Shown here: one piece after another, positions 32,127 through 40,580 of the stretch | Layout: each line of letters begins with the position of its first letter | How positions within the stretch are numbered: the stretch's first letter is position 1 | From: an uncultured Planctomycetota bacterium | GTDB lineage: Bacteria > Planctomycetota > Phycisphaerae > SM23-33 | Length of the DNA stretch: 64,000 bases | Assembly (NCBI GenBank): GCA_903892515.1 | Contig: CAITIS010000001.1 | Coordinates: 157,562 to 221,561 of the forward strand | Reading direction: 5' to 3' | Translations under genes and position numbers: made by a program | Notes under the pieces: generated by a model | What the model was told of the DNA's origin: nothing | The model's database searches: none | Seen by the model: the letters and a program-made list of their open reading frames with translations, nothing else

Positions 32127-34589
32127 TTAAGGACTTCCCTCACTACCAGATCGGCCAGTTTGGGTGCTGTTCGGAGCGGTTGGCGCGGTAGCAGGACCGC
32201 TGGCCGGTCTAGTCGCCGGGCCGCTGGCGGCAGCGGATGTGGCCGAAGAGCCGACTTCCGGCACGGCCAGTATCGTCACCAACTCCGCCCGAACGTTCGG
32301 CTGAGTCGTGGCCTGGTAATGCCCTAATGCCTCTTCCATCCGCTCGACCGACAACCCCGATGGCCAACCGACGGTGTAGGCAAGTCGGCGAATCTCCTCC
32401 GGGCTCAGCCGGATGTACTTGACGCCCATGTTCCGCAACCCGTCGGCGACATCCTGTGGTGAGTGAGCCTTGGACAACAACGTCTCCAGCGGATGCGTGT
32501 TGTACACGGTGGCGTAGATGCTGCCGGGCGGGAGATAGAACGCCCGCGAATCGCCCAGGAGCATGACCTTGCCTTGGCCGTCCCACATCTGGGCGGCCAA
32601 CCACGAGGCCGACGCGCCCGACGGCGGCGGACCCGCCACGCCTGGACCTGCAAACAAATCCTGCAACAGGAACAGTCGGGCGGACATCAGGTTGAGAATG
32701 ACGGCCGCGACCAGCAGAAAGACCGCCGGGGCCGTGCCCCAACGCGAGCCCGATGCCACGTTCTGACGCAGGAAGCGAAGTTCCCGCACGCCCGCCAGCC
32801 GCACCAGCCCGACCGCGCACAGCAGGCATATCGTCGGCACGCCCACGGCCAGGAAACGCCCGGGCATGTCCCGCGTGAATAGTGCCCACACGGCCAGCTG
32901 CAGCGCCAGGACGCCCAGCAGCGACCAAGCCCAGACACCCACCCCCGCCGGCCGCAGCAGCATCGACAGCAGCGTGCCCGCCAGCAGCAGCGTAACCACG
33001 GCCCCCAGCGCGGGCTGCCCCGCCTGCCAGAGGAAATACCCCAGCAGACGATCCACGCGCGAGGTCTGCTCGGCCGCTTGCCAATTCGGCGGCTGCGGCA
33101 CCGGCGGACGATACTCAGCCGAGTGGGCGTTCTCCCACCGCTGGACCTGCTCGTCGGTCAGACCGTTGTGGCCAAAAACGTCCATGGCCAGCGGGAAGAC
33201 CGGGTTGCCCGTCGAGGCCACGTTGCGGATCAGCCAGGGACTGAAGACCACCAGCGCGGTCGCCGCCACCGCCAGCCACTGGGCGATTCGCCGCCAATTC
33301 CGGCGGGCCATTTCGAGCAGGATGATATCGCCATCGAGTTGCGGCCCGCTCCGCACGGCCATTCCGCTGTGACGCAGCGACAGCACCAGCATCACCGCCA
33401 GCACGGGCCCCGCCACCAGGCCGACGCTGAGATACTTAAAGCAACACGCCGCCCCCAGCAGCACGCCCAGCAGCAAGCCCGCCTTGAGCGCGGGCCGGGC
33501 CAGCCAGTATTTCAGCCACACCAGCGCCAAGGCCGCAAAGGCCACCTGCCCCATCTCCTCCATCGCCAGGTACGACAGGTACAGAATCCACGGCGAGGAC
33601 GCCAGCAGCGCCACGCCGAAGCGGGCAGTAAAATCGCTCTGGGCCGCGGCGGGCAGGGCATCGGGCGGATGGGATCCGGCAGCATCGTTCGAACCCGCGC
33701 CCACACCAGTGGCAGGCAGGCCGCGAAGTCCGAAGACCGCCAGCACCGCCACTGCCGCCAGCAGGCCGTTCATCATCTGGCAGAGATACACCGCCTGATA
33801 CGCCGAGCCGCGCAGGCACATGGCCAGCAGGAAGAGCATCTCCGAGGACAGCGGGTAGTGGCTGTAGATGTTGTGGTCCAGCGTGCTGACCCGCCCGGCC
33901 TGGAAGTACTCGCGCGGAAGCTGGAGGTGATATTCGAGGATGTCATACGAATCGGCCGTCGCCCGCCCCAGGTAGCCCGGCGGCAAGGTCGCCCCGGCCA
34001 ACAGGATTCCCGCCGCAGCCGCTACCAGCCACCACACCAGCGCCCCGCCGCCGACCCGCGCGGGCAAGACTTGGCCTTTGATGGCCCCGCGCCATTGCCC
34101 GACGGCCAGCGCCCCGCCAACGGCCACCACGGTCCACCAGACATATTGATTCAGGCTGCCGGGAATGAAGCTGCCGACCAGGAGCATGAGCGTGGCGTAG
34201 AACCACAACCCCACGCCCGCCGAGGTCGCCAACCACAGCGGCCTCGGCACGTCCGGCAGGCGCAAGGGCCGCAGCAGCAGCGCCCCGTACCCAGCGGCGG
34301 AAACGAAGACCACCGCCGCCGCCAAGCCGTCAGAAACGATCACCGCTACCGCGCTGACCAGTGAGTCCTTCGACCCCAGCGTCGAGAACAGCATGGCTCC
34401 GGCAAAGCCCACCGACAGCAGCAGGAACACCCACAGCGGCATCTCGCCCGCCTGCGGAGTTGGCGGCGCTGGTTGCGCTTTCGCGGGAAAGGCGGGCAGG
34501 GTAGTCTTGGGCTGCTCAGGTAGGTCTGAGTGTTGCTCAGGTGAGTTCGTAGGCTGATCGGGCGATGAAGAGGGTCCGTTCGTAGTCAT
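32127..34589 (-). CDS. Large polytopic membrane protein, GT39/ArnT-like glycosyltransferase candidate
   Basis: 820 residues. A ~50-residue Pro/Gln-rich cytoplasmic leader is followed by about a dozen hydrophobic helices to residue ~640. A loop after the fourth or fifth helix, DSYDILEYHLQLPREYFQAGRVS, with acidic residues and HYPLSSEMLFLLA, resembles the catalytic first loop of lipid-linked-sugar glycosyltransferases (GT39/GT83 style). A C-terminal soluble domain (MWDGQGKVMLLGDSRAFYLPPGSIYATVYNTHP) is typical of such planctomycete proteins. It ends in PATRPASGPATAP. It probably transfers a sugar from a polyprenyl carrier at the outer face of the inner membrane; acceptor unknown. Confidence 0.7.
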   Translation of the reverse strand: MTTNGPSSSPDQPTNSPEQHSDLPEQPKTTLPAFPAKAQPAPPTPQAGEMPLWVFLLLSVGFAGAMLFSTLGSKDSLVSAVAVIVSDGLAAAVVFVSAAGYGALLLRPLRLPDVPRPLWLATSAGVGLWFYATLMLLVGSFIPGSLNQYVWWTVVAVGGALAVGQWRGAIKGQVLPARVGGGALVWWLVAAAAGILLAGATLPPGYLGRATADSYDILEYHLQLPREYFQAGRVSTLDHNIYSHYPLSSEMLFLLAMCLRGSAYQAVYLCQMMNGLLAAVAVLAVFGLRGLPATGVGAGSNDAAGSHPPDALPAAAQSDFTARFGVALLASSPWILYLSYLAMEEMGQVAFAALALVWLKYWLARPALKAGLLLGVLLGAACCFKYLSVGLVAGPVLAVMLVLSLRHSGMAVRSGPQLDGDIILLEMARRNWRRIAQWLAVAATALVVFSPWLIRNVASTGNPVFPLAMDVFGHNGLTDEQVQRWENAHSAEYRPPVPQPPNWQAAEQTSRVDRLLGYFLWQAGQPALGAVVTLLLAGTLLSMLLRPAGVGVWAWSLLGVLALQLAVWALFTRDMPGRFLAVGVPTICLLCAVGLVRLAGVRELRFLRQNVASGSRWGTAPAVFLLVAAVILNLMSARLFLLQDLFAGPGVAGPPPSGASASWLAAQMWDGQGKVMLLGDSRAFYLPPGSIYATVYNTHPLETLLSKAHSPQDVADGLRNMGVKYIRLSPEEIRRLAYTVGWPSGLSVERMEEALGHYQATTQPNVRAELVTILAVPEVGSSATSAAASGPATRPASGPATAPTAPNSTQTGRSGSEGSP

Positions 34590-34656
34590 AGGAAAGCATA
34601 TTCGCCGGATGGCGGTTCAGAGGCAAGGGGCTGCAAAGCCGCTAGCGGCTTCGCGC

Positions 34657-34686
34657 TATGACCTACGACCTGTGACCTACGACCTC
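34657..34686. repeat. TATGACCTACGACC array after hisB
   Basis: GCTATGACCTACGACCTGTG and a further ACCTACGACCT lie immediately downstream of hisB. Same family as the arrays at 36846 and 37385. Confidence 0.8.
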
Positions 34687-34691
34687 TCCCC

Positions 34692-35282
34692 CTACAGCGA
34701 TCCCTTCGTCGAGGGCACTTCGCCGGCTCGGGCGCGGTCGATGGTCTTGGCGGCGCGGAGGGCCTTGGCGAAGCTCTTGAAAATGGCCTCGGCGATGTGG
34801 TGGTCATTGCTGCCGTAGGGCACGTTCACGTGCAGGTTCATGCCCGCCACGCTGGCCATGCGGCGCAGGAATTCCTCGACGAGTTGCACGTCGAAGGCGC
34901 CGATCTTCTGGCCGGCGAACTTGACGTTGTACACCACGGCCGCTCGACCGCCCAGGTCCAGCGCCACGTTGGCCAATGCCTCTTCCATGGGCAGCGAGGA
35001 AAAGCCGTATCGGCGGATGCCGGCCTTATCGCCCAGGGCCTGCGCGATGGCCTGGCCCAGGCAGATGCCCACGTCCTCGACGGTGTGATGGTCGTCGACG
35101 TGCAGGTCGCCCTTGGCGGTGACGGTGATGTCCATCAGGCTGTGCTTGCCGAGGTGGTCGAGCATGTGGTCCAAGAACCCCACGCCCGTGTCGGCCTGCA
35201 CCTTTCCGCTGCCGTCTAAGTCGATGGAAAGGGCGATGTCGGTTTCTTTGGTCCTGCGCGTTATTTGGGCGGTGCGGGGCAT
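34692..35282 (-). CDS. hisB: Imidazoleglycerol-phosphate dehydratase
   Basis: 196 residues, the normal length; sixth step of histidine synthesis. Metal-binding His/Glu motifs are all present: GVGFLDHMLDHLGKHSLMD, DLHVDDHHTVEDVGICLGQA, and the C-terminal copy LHVNVPYGSNDHHIAEAIFKSFAKALR. The internal GFSSLPMEEALANVALDLGGR strand is conserved. The AGGAG ribosome-binding site 6 bases before the ATG is part of an adjacent CTAACAACTAGGAG repeat. It is the last of three his genes, after hisD and hisC, with a four-helix-bundle gene between it and hisC. Confidence 0.96.
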   Translation of the reverse strand: MPRTAQITRRTKETDIALSIDLDGSGKVQADTGVGFLDHMLDHLGKHSLMDITVTAKGDLHVDDHHTVEDVGICLGQAIAQALGDKAGIRRYGFSSLPMEEALANVALDLGGRAAVVYNVKFAGQKIGAFDVQLVEEFLRRMASVAGMNLHVNVPYGSNDHHIAEAIFKSFAKALRAAKTIDRARAGEVPSTKGSL

Positions 35283-35283
35283 G

Positions 35284-35338
35284 CCGGCTCCTAGTTGTTA
35301 GTTCCTAGTTGTTAGTTCCTAGTTCCTAGTTGTTAGTG
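35284..35338. repeat. TAGTTGTTAGTTCC array, left flank of four-helix-bundle gene 1
   Basis: Repeated TAGTTGTTAGTTCC and TAGTTCC units. The array at 35776-35806 is the inverted counterpart, so the two can pair across the gene at 35350-35724. The edge next to hisB provides its ribosome-binding site. Confidence 0.85.
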
Positions 35339-35349
35339 GCGAGCAGGAG

Positions 35350-35724
35350 CTAGGCTTGAGCGTTCTTCAATCCTAGCAGCAGGCCGCGAACGATCCTCTG
35401 AACTTCATCGGCCAGTTGTACGGCTTTGCTCGCCTGTTTGTCAGTCAGGTACGTCAATCGCACAGCCACGAGTAGCTGGGTCTCCACTTCATTGGCCGAG
35501 CCTCTGGCCATGTCCAGGAAGTGGACGAAGTCCGCCTTGGTTCGCCGGCCATGCCCTTCAGCAATGTTGCTGGGGACGCTGACGGCGGCCCTTCTTGCTT
35601 GCGAGGTAAGGCCGAATCGTTCATCGGGCGGCAATAGGCGGCTGACCTCGTACACCTCTTGCACTAGATCCATGCCCCGCTGCCAAGCCACCAAGTCCTT
35701 GAACCCACGAATCTTCGCATCCAT
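35350..35724 (-). CDS. Four-helix-bundle protein (23S rRNA intervening-sequence/Avd-like)
   Basis: 124 residues, ATG at 35724 with GGGGTG upstream. GFKDLVAWQRGMDLVQEVYEV, the conserved LTSQARRAAVSVPSNIAEGHGR and FLDMARGSANEVETQLLVA are the signature of the four-helix-bundle family first seen in 23S rRNA intervening sequences and related to the diversity-generating-retroelement protein Avd. It is a basic, pentameric-barrel type bundle that binds nucleic acid in known cases. Here it sits between hisC and hisB, enclosed by inverted short-repeat arrays. A second paralogue, clearly diverged, sits between hisD and hisC. Confidence 0.9.
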   Translation of the reverse strand: MDAKIRGFKDLVAWQRGMDLVQEVYEVSRLLPPDERFGLTSQARRAAVSVPSNIAEGHGRRTKADFVHFLDMARGSANEVETQLLVAVRLTYLTDKQASKAVQLADEVQRIVRGLLLGLKNAQA

Positions 35725-35775
35725 GAATTTCACCCCATCATGTTTTTTCCTAACGTTCCCGCCACGGACTCCGAG

Positions 35776-35806
35776 ACTAGGAACTAGGAACTAACAACTA
35801 AGAACT
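35776..35806. repeat. GGAACTAACAACTA array, right flank of four-helix-bundle gene 1
   Basis: ACTAGGAACTAGGAACTAAC with AACTAAGAACTC following; inverse complement of the 35284-35338 array. Confidence 0.85.
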
Positions 35807-36871
35807 CGCCCTAGCCCCAAGCGCCGCCAGCAACGCCGCCACCTGCTCGGCCGTTCCTACCGTAATCCGCAGCTTGTCTTCGAGACGCGGCTCTTTGAAG
35901 TATCGAACCAAGATGCCCTGGCTCTTCAGGGCCAGGTACACCTTTTGGGCCGCGCCGCCGGGCACCTGGGCCAGGACGAAGTTCGACTCCGACGGCCAGA
36001 CGCGGTAGTCCAAGGCCCGCAGGCCCTCCGTGAGCTGCCGCCGGGCGGCCTTAACTTTCTCGACGGTCTGGCGCAGATACGCCTGATCCGCAATAGCGGC
36101 CGCTGCCACGGCGCAGGCTATGGAGCTGACGTTATAGTGGTCCTTGACCTTCACCAGCGTCGGCACGAGCGCCGGCTGCATGACACCAAAGCCCACGCGC
36201 AGGCCCGCCAGGCTGTAGCCCTTGGAAAGCGTCCGCAGCACGATCACGTTCTTGTGCCGCTTCACCAAATCCAGCGCGCTGGCCTGGGCGAAGTCCACGT
36301 ATGCCTCATCGACGATCAGCAGCCCCGCCAGCCGGCTGGCCAGGTCGTCCAGCACCGCTACCGGCGTGCACGTGCCCGAGGGGCTGTTGGGATTGGCCAC
36401 GAACGTCACCGGCGCATTGGCCTTGGCCAGGGCATCGACCGGCAGCGTGTACTCGTCGTCGAAGGGAATCTCGGTGAACGGCGCGTCCTGGACGTTGGCC
36501 AGCGTGCGGAAGTACACGTACGTCGGCATGGCGTAGGCGACGCCCCGGCCCTTCTCGCAGCAGGCCTTGAAGATCATCGTCAGCAAGTCGTCGCTGCCAT
36601 TGCCCGCCAGCACCCAACTCGGGTCAACGCCCAGCACCTTGCCAACTGCCTGACGCACCGGCGTGGCCATCGGGTCGCTATACATGCGCAGCGCCTCGCC
36701 GTCGAAGTGCCGCAGCACCTCCATGGCCGCCGGCGAGGGCGGATACGGATTCTCGTTGGTGTTCAGTTTGATGACCTTCTGACCCGGCGCGGGCTGCTCG
36801 CCGGGAATGTAGCCGGTCATTTCGTCGATGTTCTTGCGAAAAAAGGTCGTAGGTCGTAGGTCGTAGGTCAT
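35798..36871 (-). CDS. hisC: Histidinol-phosphate aminotransferase
   Basis: 357 residues, PLP fold type I; converts imidazole-acetol phosphate to histidinol phosphate. RKNIDEMTGYIPGEQP and LNTNENPYPPSP near the start, GSDDLLTMIFKACC for the cofactor loop, NPNSPSGTCTP, LIVDEAYVDFA, and the PLP lysine in LRTLSKGYSLAGLRVGF. The first ten residues (MTYDLRPTTF) are encoded by the ATGACCTACGACC repeat array. Because conserved RKNIDEM follows at once, the repeat must provide the genuine start. Confidence 0.95.
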   Translation of the reverse strand: MTYDLRPTTFFRKNIDEMTGYIPGEQPAPGQKVIKLNTNENPYPPSPAAMEVLRHFDGEALRMYSDPMATPVRQAVGKVLGVDPSWVLAGNGSDDLLTMIFKACCEKGRGVAYAMPTYVYFRTLANVQDAPFTEIPFDDEYTLPVDALAKANAPVTFVANPNSPSGTCTPVAVLDDLASRLAGLLIVDEAYVDFAQASALDLVKRHKNVIVLRTLSKGYSLAGLRVGFGVMQPALVPTLVKVKDHYNVSSIACAVAAAAIADQAYLRQTVEKVKAARRQLTEGLRALDYRVWPSESNFVLAQVPGGAAQKVYLALKSQGILVRYFKEPRLEDKLRITVGTAEQVAALLAALGARASS

Positions 36872-36872
36872 A
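36846..36872. repeat. GGTCGTAGGTCGTAGG array at hisC start
   Basis: Three to four 7-bp GGTCGTA units and GGTCATA; the last contains the complement of the hisC start codon. Inverted relative to the arrays at 34657 and 37385. Confidence 0.85.
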
Positions 36873-36944
36873 GGGCGCTCTCTGTATCTCTATGGACGAT
36901 CCCATAATACGGGCCAGCGAACGCAGCAATCAGCCGCCGGCTCG

Positions 36945-37331
36945 TCATTCTCTTACTTGTGACTTCGGGCTGAGTTCGAGACTCCGAACCAGCCCCTTCA
37001 GAATTCGTTGCACTTCCTTCACTTGCTCCAACGGTTCGTGTATCTGGTCCTGGCTCGCCAAGCCTAAGCGTTGGCACAAGACCAACTGCGTCTGGATCTC
37101 GTTGGCCGATCCTCTGGCCACATCCAGAAACCGAACGTAATCAGCCCTTGTTCTCCGTCCATACCCTTCGGCCACGTTTGAAGGGACGCTAACCGCGGCA
37201 CGACGAAGTTGCGAGGTCAACCCGTACCGCTCTTCGGCCGGAAACCGGGCCGTCAATCGGTAGACGCTTTCCACCAAGCCCATTCCCTTCTGCCAGCCGA
37301 TCAAGTCCTCAAACCCGTTTATCTCTGCCAT
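36945..37331 (-). CDS. Four-helix-bundle protein (23S rRNA intervening-sequence/Avd-like), paralogue 2
   Basis: 128 residues from ATG 37331 with GGGGA 5 bases upstream. GFEDLIGWQKGMGLVESVYRLT, LTSQLRRAAVSVPSNVAEGYGRRTRADYVRF and FLDVARGSANEIQTQLVLCQRLG match the family. It shares the core motifs with the paralogue at 35350-35724 but differs at many positions, so the two were not duplicated recently. It lies between hisD and hisC, flanked by inverted CCTACGACC arrays. Confidence 0.9.
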   Translation of the reverse strand: MAEINGFEDLIGWQKGMGLVESVYRLTARFPAEERYGLTSQLRRAAVSVPSNVAEGYGRRTRADYVRFLDVARGSANEIQTQLVLCQRLGLASQDQIHEPLEQVKEVQRILKGLVRSLELSPKSQVRE

Positions 37332-37384
37332 GTAATCCCCGTGTTCCATGCCCTGTTCTACCGACCTGCGGACTTTTGCCTTCC

Positions 37385-37414
37385 TATGACCTACGACCTA
37401 TGACCTACGACCTT
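37385..37414. repeat. CCTACGACCTATGACC array at hisD end
   Basis: TATGACCTACGACC twice in tandem. On the minus strand this reads GGTCGTAG, which supplies the TAG stop codon of hisD. Inverted relative to 36846-36872. Confidence 0.85.
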
Positions 37415-38724
37415 CTTTTTTCAATGGCATTTGCGTGTCCAGTCAGCCCTTCCCGCCGGGCGAATTCCGCCACGTCGGGAGCGTCGGCTAGCAGGCTGGC
37501 GTGGTCGTAGCGCAGGACGCTGGAGGCTTTCATAAAGTCGTTGACGCTCAGGGGCGAGAAGAACCTGGCCGTGCCGCCGGTGGGCAGCACGTGCGAAGGG
37601 CCGGCGTAGTAATCGCCCAGCGGCACGGGCGTCTGGCCGCCCAGGAAGATCGCCCCGGCGTTGCGAATCTTCGCCAGCATGGCTTCGTCGTTGGCGGTCT
37701 GAATCTGCAGGTGCTCGGTGGCGAATTCATTGGCCACGTCGCAGGCAATGGCCAGATCGGGCACCACGACGATGGCAGAGTATCGCTCCAACGCAGCCCC
37801 GATGGCAGCGGCGCGCTCGAGTTGCGGCAGCTGAGTTTGAATCTCTCCCACGACGGCCTCTGCCAGCTCGCGAGAATCCGTCACCAGGATGGCTGAACCG
37901 GGGTCGTGCTCAGCCTGGGCCAGCATGTCGGCCGCTACCCAGTCGGCCCGGGCGGTGCGGTCGGCGATTATCAGCACCTCACTGGGCCCGGCGATGCTGT
38001 CGATGCCCACCTTACCCAGCACTTGCCGCTTGGCCTGGGCGACGAAGGCGTTGCCCGGCCCGACGATTTTTTCTACCGGCTTGATGCTCTTTGTGCCGTA
38101 CGCCAAGGCCGCCACGGCAATGGCTCCGCCGATGCGATACACCTCGGTGACGCCCAGTTCGGCCGCGATCGCCAACATCATCGGGTTGATGCTGCCCTTG
38201 AAACTGGGCGGGCTGGCCAGGGCGATCTCCTTCACGCCGGCCGTCAACGCCGGCACGATCGTCATGATCATGCTGGAGGGGTAGAACGCCTTGCCGCCCG
38301 GCACGTACACGCCCACGCGATTGATGGGCGTGTAGCGCACGCCCAGCTCGCGTCCGCCGCGGCGCAGCATGGTCGGGGCCTGCACCTTGATGTGCTGCTG
38401 GTAGGCCTTCACGTTGGCGATGGCGGCGCGGATGACGCGCAAGTACGCCGCGTCGGCCTGCTCGTGGGCCGTGCGGATCTCCTCGGCGCTGACGCGCAGA
38501 TGCGCGGCGTCGAGTTGGACCTTGTCGATGCGCTCGGTCAGTTCGATGACGGCCTCATCGCCGTGGCTGCGCACCTGGGCGAGAATGTCCCGAACGATGC
38601 TCTCGACCTGGCCGGCCCCCTCACTCGTCAGCTCGCCGCCGCGCAGGCGGTTGAGCAGATCAACAACGGCTGGGTCAGCCAGCGGCGTTTGGCTCTGGAT
38701 CACGCGGAGATTCATAGCCGCCAT
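37405..38724 (-). CDS. hisD: Histidinol dehydrogenase
   Basis: 439 residues from the ATG at 38724 (a second in-frame ATG at 38715 is equally possible). It carries out the last two steps of histidine synthesis. Family motifs: RYTPINRVGVYVPGGKAFYPSS, RIGGAIAVAALAYGT, KIVGPGNAFVAQAKRQVLGKVGID, IAGPSEVLIIAD, and AEHDPGSAILVT for the zinc and His base, then GDYYAGPSHVLPTGG. The final residues RRS-stop come from the repeat array at the 3' end. It is the first gene of the his group in this window; the open frame extends upstream only through repeats. Confidence 0.95.
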   Translation of the reverse strand: MAAMNLRVIQSQTPLADPAVVDLLNRLRGGELTSEGAGQVESIVRDILAQVRSHGDEAVIELTERIDKVQLDAAHLRVSAEEIRTAHEQADAAYLRVIRAAIANVKAYQQHIKVQAPTMLRRGGRELGVRYTPINRVGVYVPGGKAFYPSSMIMTIVPALTAGVKEIALASPPSFKGSINPMMLAIAAELGVTEVYRIGGAIAVAALAYGTKSIKPVEKIVGPGNAFVAQAKRQVLGKVGIDSIAGPSEVLIIADRTARADWVAADMLAQAEHDPGSAILVTDSRELAEAVVGEIQTQLPQLERAAAIGAALERYSAIVVVPDLAIACDVANEFATEHLQIQTANDEAMLAKIRNAGAIFLGGQTPVPLGDYYAGPSHVLPTGGTARFFSPLSVNDFMKASSVLRYDHASLLADAPDVAEFARREGLTGHANAIEKRRS

Positions 38725-38768
38725 GGTACAAAAACCCCACCGGGCCGAACAGGGGCTAACCGCTAACG

Positions 38769-38950
38769 GCATGAACCACAGAGGGCACGGAGGACACGGA
38801 GAAAGACGTGAAGTCAGGGTACAGGGCATAGGGCGTAGGGCGTAGGGAAACGACAACCGCCCGGTGCCGTGGTTTGCGCAGCGAAGCGAAGCAACCACGT
38901 TCACGCCGCCGAGTGAAAAACACACAGCCGAGGGCGGCTGTGCCACGAAA
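38769..38950. repeat. Repeats upstream of hisD
   Basis: AACCACAGAGGGCACGGAGG array (38771-38801), GGGCATAGGGCGTAGGGCG (38823), a full CGTGGTTTGC-family palindrome (38863-38899) and a CACAGCCG/CGGCTGTG copy (38924-38948). No gene. Confidence 0.75.
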
Positions 38951-38980
38951 ACATGGAACAACCGCACAGGCAGAACTGTC

Positions 38981-40525
38981 CTACTGCTTGGGCTTCTCCA
39001 GTATCGCCAGGATGGCCGGATCGAGCCTTCCGTTGAGTGCCCGACATGCCCGAACGTCCGCCCACGCCTTGTCGACATCGCCGAGGTTCGCGTAGGCCTC
39101 GGCACGATTGTTGAACCCATCTGAGTCTTTCGGGTCAAGCTTGATGGCAAGACTCGCATCCGCCACGGCCTCATTGTACCGGCCAAGTTTGGTCAGAACG
39201 TCGCCGCGAATGATATATACCCAGGCATCGTCCGCCTTCAACTCGATAGCCCGTGTGCAATCCTCCAACGCTCTGGGAAGGTCACCCTTCATCGCATAGG
39301 CCTGCGCCCTGCTCCCGAATATGTACGGGTAGGATCCATCCTGTTCAGCCGCTTTGCTGAGATCACTGATCGCCTGTTCGTGGCTCCCGCACTGACCAAA
39401 GTAGAATGCCCTCCACACGAGAGCATCGACGTGCTTCGGATCCAGTTCGATCGCCGTGGATAGGCTGCGAATCGCTCCTTGCAGGTCTCCCTTTGCACCC
39501 AGCACCCGCCCGTAGGTGTAGCATGCGAAGGCGTCTTGCGGACTCACTCGTATGGCCGTTGACGCATCCGCGGCCGCCTCGTCCAACTTTCCCAACTCTA
39601 ACCAGCAGGATGCGCGTACGGCGTAAACATCGTCGCTCTTACAGCCAAGCTCAATGGCCTTGGAGAAGTCTACTACGGCACGATCAGCCTCGTTGCGCTC
39701 TTTGCGCATCAACCCACGGTTGTACCAGCCGAGAGGCTCGTTAGGATTGAGGCTCAAAGCTGCCTCGTAGTCTGCCATCGCCTCGTCCCGCCGTCCGCAC
39801 CTGGAGAATGAATTGCCTCTGTTGATGTAGTCACTTTCGGTCGGCGATTTCGCGATTGCCTGCGACCAGTCGGCCAAGGCCTCACATTCCTGACCCTTCA
39901 ACACATACAGGCGCGCTCTATAGCGGTAGTACTCTGACTCCGTTGGCGTCAGTTCAATCGCTTTGGTGTAATCCGCGATGGCCTGATCCCTCAAGCCCGA
40001 TTCCTGATAGGCAAACCCCCGCCAAGCCCATACCCATGTATCGTTCGATCCCAATTCCAAGGCCTTCGACAAATCCTTGATGGTTTCGTCGTACTTCCCG
40101 AGCTTTAGGAATGCCGCCCCACGCTGTGCAAACGATTGGCTCGAATCCTTCTTGTCTGGGTTCAACTCAATCGCTCTGGAAATATCTTCAATGGCCGCTT
40201 CGTACTGCTCGGCTCGATAGAGAGCATATCCCCTGCCCATGAAGGCCCAGTGCGATCTCGGCCGCAGCTCGATGGCTCGCGCGTATGTGCTAATGGCTAA
40301 CGCATGGTCGCCAGCCCCGCAGGCGTCCCGGGCTCGTTGATACAAGCGGCGATAACAGCCCCACACGACGACCGCTCGTAAGTATGCAACTTCGCTAGCG
40401 ATGAGGATGCATATGAACACGTATCGGTCGGCCCGCACACCGCCCAAGGCGTGCAGCAGAAAGCATCCGCCCCCCAAGAGAGCCAGGAAGATCACGAAGT
40501 ATCTTGTCTGAGCAAGAAGACGCAT
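38981..40525 (-). CDS. Membrane-anchored TPR protein
   Basis: 514 residues. Two N-terminal hydrophobic helices (YFVIFLALLGGGCFLLHAL and VFICILIASEVAYLRAVVV) are followed by about thirteen 34-residue tetratricopeptide units carrying the usual AIxxYxxAIEL(x)P pattern (for example AISTYARAIELRP, AIADYTKAIELTP, AVADASLAIKLDP). TPR domains are protein-protein interaction scaffolds; no enzymatic part is present. The gene is visibly less GC-rich than its neighbours (about 57% in a sampled 60-bp stretch), which hints at different ancestry. Confidence 0.88.
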   Translation of the reverse strand: MRLLAQTRYFVIFLALLGGGCFLLHALGGVRADRYVFICILIASEVAYLRAVVVWGCYRRLYQRARDACGAGDHALAISTYARAIELRPRSHWAFMGRGYALYRAEQYEAAIEDISRAIELNPDKKDSSQSFAQRGAAFLKLGKYDETIKDLSKALELGSNDTWVWAWRGFAYQESGLRDQAIADYTKAIELTPTESEYYRYRARLYVLKGQECEALADWSQAIAKSPTESDYINRGNSFSRCGRRDEAMADYEAALSLNPNEPLGWYNRGLMRKERNEADRAVVDFSKAIELGCKSDDVYAVRASCWLELGKLDEAAADASTAIRVSPQDAFACYTYGRVLGAKGDLQGAIRSLSTAIELDPKHVDALVWRAFYFGQCGSHEQAISDLSKAAEQDGSYPYIFGSRAQAYAMKGDLPRALEDCTRAIELKADDAWVYIIRGDVLTKLGRYNEAVADASLAIKLDPKDSDGFNNRAEAYANLGDVDKAWADVRACRALNGRLDPAILAILEKPKQ

Positions 40526-40580
40526 TCACACCTCACCGACAAGACTGCCCGCTCTGCACCCGCGCCCCTTCCGTCGTGCC

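Noticed and set aside
34657..37414. CRISPR or VNTR-only explanation for the his arrays
   Set aside because: Units are 7-14 bp with no spacers, and the inverted placement around the bundle genes is not explained by simple slippage.
34692..38724. Diversity-generating retroelement because of Avd-like proteins
   Set aside because: No reverse transcriptase, template repeat or variable repeat was found nearby.
37405..39186. hisD extended by ~150 N-terminal residues
   Set aside because: The extension is encoded by ACCACGGAG, CGTGGTTTGC and CACAGCCG repeats; the conserved protein begins at 38724.
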